A stretch of DNA of 8,257 nt from Cellulomonas sp. (GTDB taxonomy: Bacteria; Actinomycetota; Actinomycetes; Actinomycetales; Cellulomonadaceae): assembly GCA_027451305.1 (NCBI GenBank), contig DAIDJQ010000141.1:1-8257 (forward strand), in the 5' to 3' direction. The position numbers and the translations under genes are program-made. This document shows positions 5,258 to 8,257 of the stretch, one piece after another. The stretch's first letter is position 1. Every line of letters starts with the position of its first letter. The notes beneath the pieces are model-generated. The model was not told the origin of the DNA, ran no database searches, and worked only from the letters and a program-made list of their open reading frames with translations.

Positions 5258-6214
5258 TCACGACGGTGCGACGGCGCCGGTCAGGTGCGGTCGGCCCCGG
5301 CGCGGGTCCCACACCGTCAGACCGTGGCCGGCGCCGGGCCCGTCGGTGGCCACGCGGACGGCGACCGTCGCAGGGAGCACCACGGGTGCCGCGAACTCCA
5401 CGGACCAGGTGAACGACCCGCCGCGCGCGGCACCGACCGCCGCCAGCGCCCGTGCGGCCGTGTACATGCCGTGCGCGATGGCGCCGTGGAAACCGAACGC
5501 CCGGGCGGCGGGCGCCCAGAGGTGGATCGGGTTGACGTCGCCGGAGACGGCCGCGTACCGCCGGCCGGTGTCGGCGGGCAGCCGCCACGACGCGGTGGGC
5601 ACGGGTGGTTCGAACGGCGGGCGCTCGGGTGCCGCGCCGTGGCGGCCGTCCGCGTCCTGCGCGGCGAGCCGCACGCCCTTGGCCAGGTAGGTCGACACCC
5701 CGCGCCACGCGATCTCGCCGTCCGTGCCCACCTCGGTCACCAGGTCCACCTGCGTGCCGGACGCGTGCGCGCGCAGCCCGCTCGCCCAGGCGCGCACGTG
5801 CAGCACGTCCCCGAGCTGCAGCTCGGTCCGCTGCTCCACGCGGTTGGCCAGGTGCACCAGCCCGAGCAGCGGGAGCGGGAAGTCGTCGCGCGCCATCAGC
5901 GCGGTGGCCACCGGGAACGCCAGCACGTGCACGAACCCGGCCGGCAGCGCGTCCGTGCCCGGCTCGCCCAGCAGGTGCTGGTAGGCGGTGAGCCTGTCGG
6001 CGTCGGCGCGGACGCCGCGCACGGCGTAGGCGACGTCCGGCAGCACCGCCGGACCGCTGAGTGGGGCACCGGCCCGGGAACCGAGGCGTCCGACGACGGC
6101 TCCGCGAGCGGCCGCGGTGAGCGCGCGGCGGTAGAGGGACCCGAGCGCCGGAGCCTCCGGCAGGTCCACCGTGCGCTGCGGCTCCGCCGGTGCGGGGGCC
6201 GCCGGCCCGCTCAC
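5258..6214 (-). CDS. MaoC-like double-hotdog enoyl/3-hydroxyacyl thioester dehydratase
   Basis: A 318-residue protein with two hotdog halves. The N-terminal half runs about 58-180 (LTAYQHLLGE, then ALPAGFVHVLAFPVATALM, then ELQLGDVLHVRAW). The catalytic C-terminal half (about 205-318) carries the hydratase-2 motif YAAVSGDVNPIH (D226, H231) followed by GAIAHGM. These residues hydrate trans-2-enoyl thioesters to (R)-3-hydroxyacyl thioesters or do the reverse. Length and architecture resemble mycobacterial HtdX-type proteins, which sit beside the long FabG4. It starts at GTG 6214, overlapping the FabG stop as GTGA (6214-6211). Only a weak GGTGG lies upstream, so coupling to fabG translation is likely. 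It is the last gene of the operon. Its stop touches the GNAT stop, giving TGATCA at 5255-5260. Confidence 0.88.
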   Translation of the reverse strand: MSGPAAPAPAEPQRTVDLPEAPALGSLYRRALTAAARGAVVGRLGSRAGAPLSGPAVLPDVAYAVRGVRADADRLTAYQHLLGEPGTDALPAGFVHVLAFPVATALMARDDFPLPLLGLVHLANRVEQRTELQLGDVLHVRAWASGLRAHASGTQVDLVTEVGTDGEIAWRGVSTYLAKGVRLAAQDADGRHGAAPERPPFEPPVPTASWRLPADTGRRYAAVSGDVNPIHLWAPAARAFGFHGAIAHGMYTAARALAAVGAARGGSFTWSVEFAAPVVLPATVAVRVATDGPGAGHGLTVWDPRRGRPHLTGAVAPS

Positions 6215-7659
6215 TGGCCCACCAGGTTCTGCCCGCACACCCGCACGGTCCGCCCGACCATCCCGCCGGCGGCCGGTGAGGCGAGGAACGCCACCGCCTC
6301 GGCCACGTCCTGCGGCAGCCCGCCCTGCTGCAGCGAGCTCAGCCGCCGCGCGACCTGCCTGGTCAGCGCCGGGATCCGGGCCGTCATCTCCGTCTCGACG
6401 AACCCCGGCGCGACCGCGTTGGCGGTCCCGCCGAACGGCACCAGCAGAGGAGCGGTGGCTCGGACCATCCCGATCACGCCGGCCTTGGACGCGGCGTAGT
6501 TCGTCTGCCCCCGGTTCCCGGCGATGCCGGAGGTGGAGGCGGTCGCGACGATGCGCGGCTCGTCGGTGAAGTCGCCGCTGGTCAGCAGCGCCTCGTTGAT
6601 CCGGAGCTGCGCCTCCAGATTGACGGCGAGCACCGCGGCCCACCGGTCGGGCGACATGTTGACCAGCAGCTTGTCGCGCGTGATGCCGGCGTTGTGCACC
6701 ATCACGTCGAGGTGGCCGTACCGGGTGCGGGCGTGCTCGAGGATCCGCTCGCCGGCGTCGGCCGCCGTCACGTCCAGCTGCAGCGCGGTGCCGTGCACCT
6801 CGTTCGCCACCGCCGCCAGCTGCTCGCCCGCGGCCGGCACGTCCACGGCCACCACGTGCGCACCGTCCCGGGCCAGCGTCCGGGCGACGGCCGCGCCGAT
6901 GCCGCGCGCAGCACCGGTCACCACGGCCACCCGGCCGGCCAGGGGACGGTCCCAGTCGGCCGGCAGCGTGCCCGCCTCGGAGTCGACCGTCAGCAGCTGG
7001 CCGTCGACGAACGCGGACCGCCGGGACAGGAGGAACCGGATCGCGCCGACGGCCGAGGGTGCCGTCAGGGGCACCGACCCCCTGAGCACCACACCGTTGC
7101 CGGTGGAGCCGCCACGCAGCTCCTTGGCGAGCGACCGCAGCAGGCCGTCGACCCCCTGCCGGGCCGCGGCCACGGCGGGGGCGTCGTCTGCCGTGGCGGC
7201 CCGCGACACCGTCACCACGCGCCCGCCGGAGCGCAGCGTCCGCAACGGGCCGGCCGCGGCCAGCACCGGCCCGGCCAGCTGGTCGGGGCGATCCACGGCG
7301 GTCAGCACCAGCACCACGGCGGCGTACCGCACGTCCGGGGACGGGTGGCGGTGCACCGGCAGGTCCCAGCCGTCCAGCAGGGCGGGCGTGCCGGTGCGCG
7401 TCGCACCCGTCGCCGCGGCCCCGGCCGTGCCCGGTCCGCCCGTACCGCCCTCGCCGGGCAGCGTGCCACCGGCGGGGCCGGACAGCAGCTCCGCCAGCAC
7501 GTCCGCATCCGGACCGTCGCCGAGCAGCAGCACCGGTCCGTCCACCAGCGGGTCCCCGGGCGTGTACCGGCGCAGCACCGCCGGCCTCGGCAGCCCCAGC
7601 CGCTTCGCCAGCGTGCCCGTGGTCCCGCTGTTCACCAGGTGCAGGTAGGTGTCCGGCAT
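6211..7659 (-). CDS. High-molecular-weight FabG-type 3-oxoacyl-thioester reductase (FabG4-like)
   Basis: A 482-residue short-chain dehydrogenase with an extra N-terminal domain. Residues 1-235 form a flavodoxin/Rossmann-like, probably non-catalytic half (PVLLLGDGPDADVLAELL at 42-59; YAAVVLVLTAV at 112-122). It includes a Gly/Thr/Ala-rich insertion at about 62-92. Residues 239-482 are the ketoreductase: TGAARGIG (248-255) binds the cofactor, then HNAG (322-325), VNLEA (346-350), the catalytic serine region TASTSG (373-378), and Y388/K392 in NYAASKAG. The C-terminus is GGMVGRTVRVCGQNL. The reaction is NAD(P)H-linked interconversion of 3-oxoacyl and 3-hydroxyacyl thioesters. Single-domain FabG is about 250 residues; the extra domain defines the FabG4 group, about 450 residues. 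The ATG at 7659 lies one base after the thiolase stop, with GAGG as a modest ribosome site. Confidence 0.92.
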   Translation of the reverse strand: MPDTYLHLVNSGTTGTLAKRLGLPRPAVLRRYTPGDPLVDGPVLLLGDGPDADVLAELLSGPAGGTLPGEGGTGGPGTAGAAATGATRTGTPALLDGWDLPVHRHPSPDVRYAAVVLVLTAVDRPDQLAGPVLAAAGPLRTLRSGGRVVTVSRAATADDAPAVAAARQGVDGLLRSLAKELRGGSTGNGVVLRGSVPLTAPSAVGAIRFLLSRRSAFVDGQLLTVDSEAGTLPADWDRPLAGRVAVVTGAARGIGAAVARTLARDGAHVVAVDVPAAGEQLAAVANEVHGTALQLDVTAADAGERILEHARTRYGHLDVMVHNAGITRDKLLVNMSPDRWAAVLAVNLEAQLRINEALLTSGDFTDEPRIVATASTSGIAGNRGQTNYAASKAGVIGMVRATAPLLVPFGGTANAVAPGFVETEMTARIPALTRQVARRLSSLQQGGLPQDVAEAVAFLASPAAGGMVGRTVRVCGQNLVGQ

Positions 7660-7660
7660 G

Positions 7661-8257
7661 TCACGCCGCCTCGAGCAGCACGGCCACGCCGAGCCCGCCG
7701 GCAGCACACACCGTGACCAGCGCGCGCACCGGCGTGTCGTCGCCGGCCGCGACCTGCTCCGCGTGCCGCGCGTGCAGCTCCTTGGCGGTGCTCGCCACGA
7801 TCCGCCCGCCGGTCGCGGCGAACGGGTGCCCGGCCGCCAGCGAGGACCCGTGCACGTTCAGCCGGTCCCGTCTCACCGACCCGAAGGCCCCGTCCAGCCC
7901 CAGCCTGTCCCGCCCGAACTCGTCGGACTCCCACGCCGCCAGGATCGTCAGCACGGTCGAGGCGAACGCCTCGTGGATCTCGACGTACTGCAGGTCGTCC
8001 AGCGCGAGCCCGTTCCGGGCGAGCAGCCGCGGCGCGGCGTAGGCGGGGGCCATCAGCAGCCCGTCCTCGCCGTGCACGAAGTCCACGGCCGCCACCTCGG
8101 CGTCCACCACCGCCGCGAGCGGCGTGAGCCCGTGGTCGGCGGCCCACTGCGCCGACCCGAGCAGCACCGTCGAGGCGCCGTCGGTCAGCGGGGTGGAGTT
8201 GCCGGCCGTCATGGTGGCCGGCGTGCTCAGGTCGTGGCCGAACGTGGTGCGCAGCGC
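7661..8257 (-). CDS. Thiolase (acyl-CoA/acetyl-CoA acetyltransferase), C-terminal part (start outside window)
   Basis: The minus-strand frame is open from the window edge to TGA at 7663-7661, giving the last 198 residues, about half of a thiolase. Visible residue numbers: MTAGNSTPLTDGAS (16-29) is the conserved substrate-loop region, EIHEAFA (93-99) carries an active-site His (H95), NVHGSSLAAGHPFAATGG holds the catalytic GHP histidine (H144), and VTVCAAGGLG holds the second catalytic cysteine (C184). The nucleophilic cysteine is upstream of the window. HEAFA, rather than NEAFA, is the version found in the FadI/trifunctional-protein beta type. The enzyme either cleaves 3-oxoacyl-CoA or condenses acyl-CoAs. 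It is the first visible gene of a tight operon with fabG and maoC. The internal ATG at 8212 is not a start, because clear thiolase sequence precedes it. Confidence 0.93.
   Translation of the reverse strand, partial: ALRTTFGHDLSTPATMTAGNSTPLTDGASTVLLGSAQWAADHGLTPLAAVVDAEVAAVDFVHGEDGLLMAPAYAAPRLLARNGLALDDLQYVEIHEAFASTVLTILAAWESDEFGRDRLGLDGAFGSVRRDRLNVHGSSLAAGHPFAATGGRIVASTAKELHARHAEQVAAGDDTPVRALVTVCAAGGLGVAVLLEAA

Noticed and set aside
6694..7716. Plus-strand open frame opposite fabG
   Set aside because: His/Gln/Arg-rich shadow of the clear FabG frame, with no family match and no ribosome site.
7661..8212. ATG at 8212 as the start of a short thiolase
   Set aside because: Thiolase-like sequence continues in frame upstream to the window edge, so the gene is cut by the window rather than short.

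Overview
The window is very GC-rich DNA with actinomycete features: GTG starts are common, the recognised stops are TGA, genes are tightly packed or overlap by four bases, and SAM-IV-type and S-box-type riboswitches are present. Protein style suggests an actinomycete of the Micrococcales, possibly Cellulomonas-like. That placement is an impression, not a result.

Layout. (i) 2-361, plus strand: the C-terminal end of a VIT1/CCC1-family iron/manganese transporter. It converges on (ii) a minus-strand sulfur operon at 374-2073: a rhodanese-like gene interrupted by an in-frame TAG, overlapping by four bases (GTGA) with metZ, a PLP-dependent O-succinylhomoserine sulfhydrylase. (iii) 2074-2486 contains no gene and holds two divergent S-adenosylmethionine-sensing RNAs. 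A compact S-box (SAM-I-type) aptamer lies on the minus strand in the leader of rhodanese-metZ. A SAM-IV riboswitch lies on the plus strand in the leader of (iv) a class V PLP enzyme of cysteine-desulfurase type (2487-3935). (v) 3970-4575, minus: a pentapeptide-repeat protein, divergent from (vi) a plus-strand GNAT acetyltransferase (4664-5257). (vii) 5258-8257, minus: an operon read as thiolase (start outside the window), high-molecular-weight FabG-type ketoreductase and a double-hotdog MaoC-type hydratase. Its genes are separated by one base or overlap by four.

How the genes fit together. Regions ii-iv look like one SAM-responsive sulfur-assimilation locus. MetZ makes homocysteine from an activated homoserine and sulfide. 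The rhodanese and the cysteine-desulfurase-like enzyme are both sulfane-sulfur proteins, and each side of the locus has its own SAM riboswitch class. The thiolase-FabG-MaoC operon carries three of the four activities of a fatty-acyl-CoA elongation or beta-oxidation cycle and resembles the fadA2-fabG4-htdX neighbourhood of mycobacteria.

The most interesting items are the pairing of two different SAM riboswitch classes in one divergent intergenic region, a readable three-state switch between the SAM-IV pseudoknot and the ribosome binding site, and the amber codon inside the rhodanese gene. No CRISPR array, tRNA, rRNA, insertion sequence or phage gene was seen.
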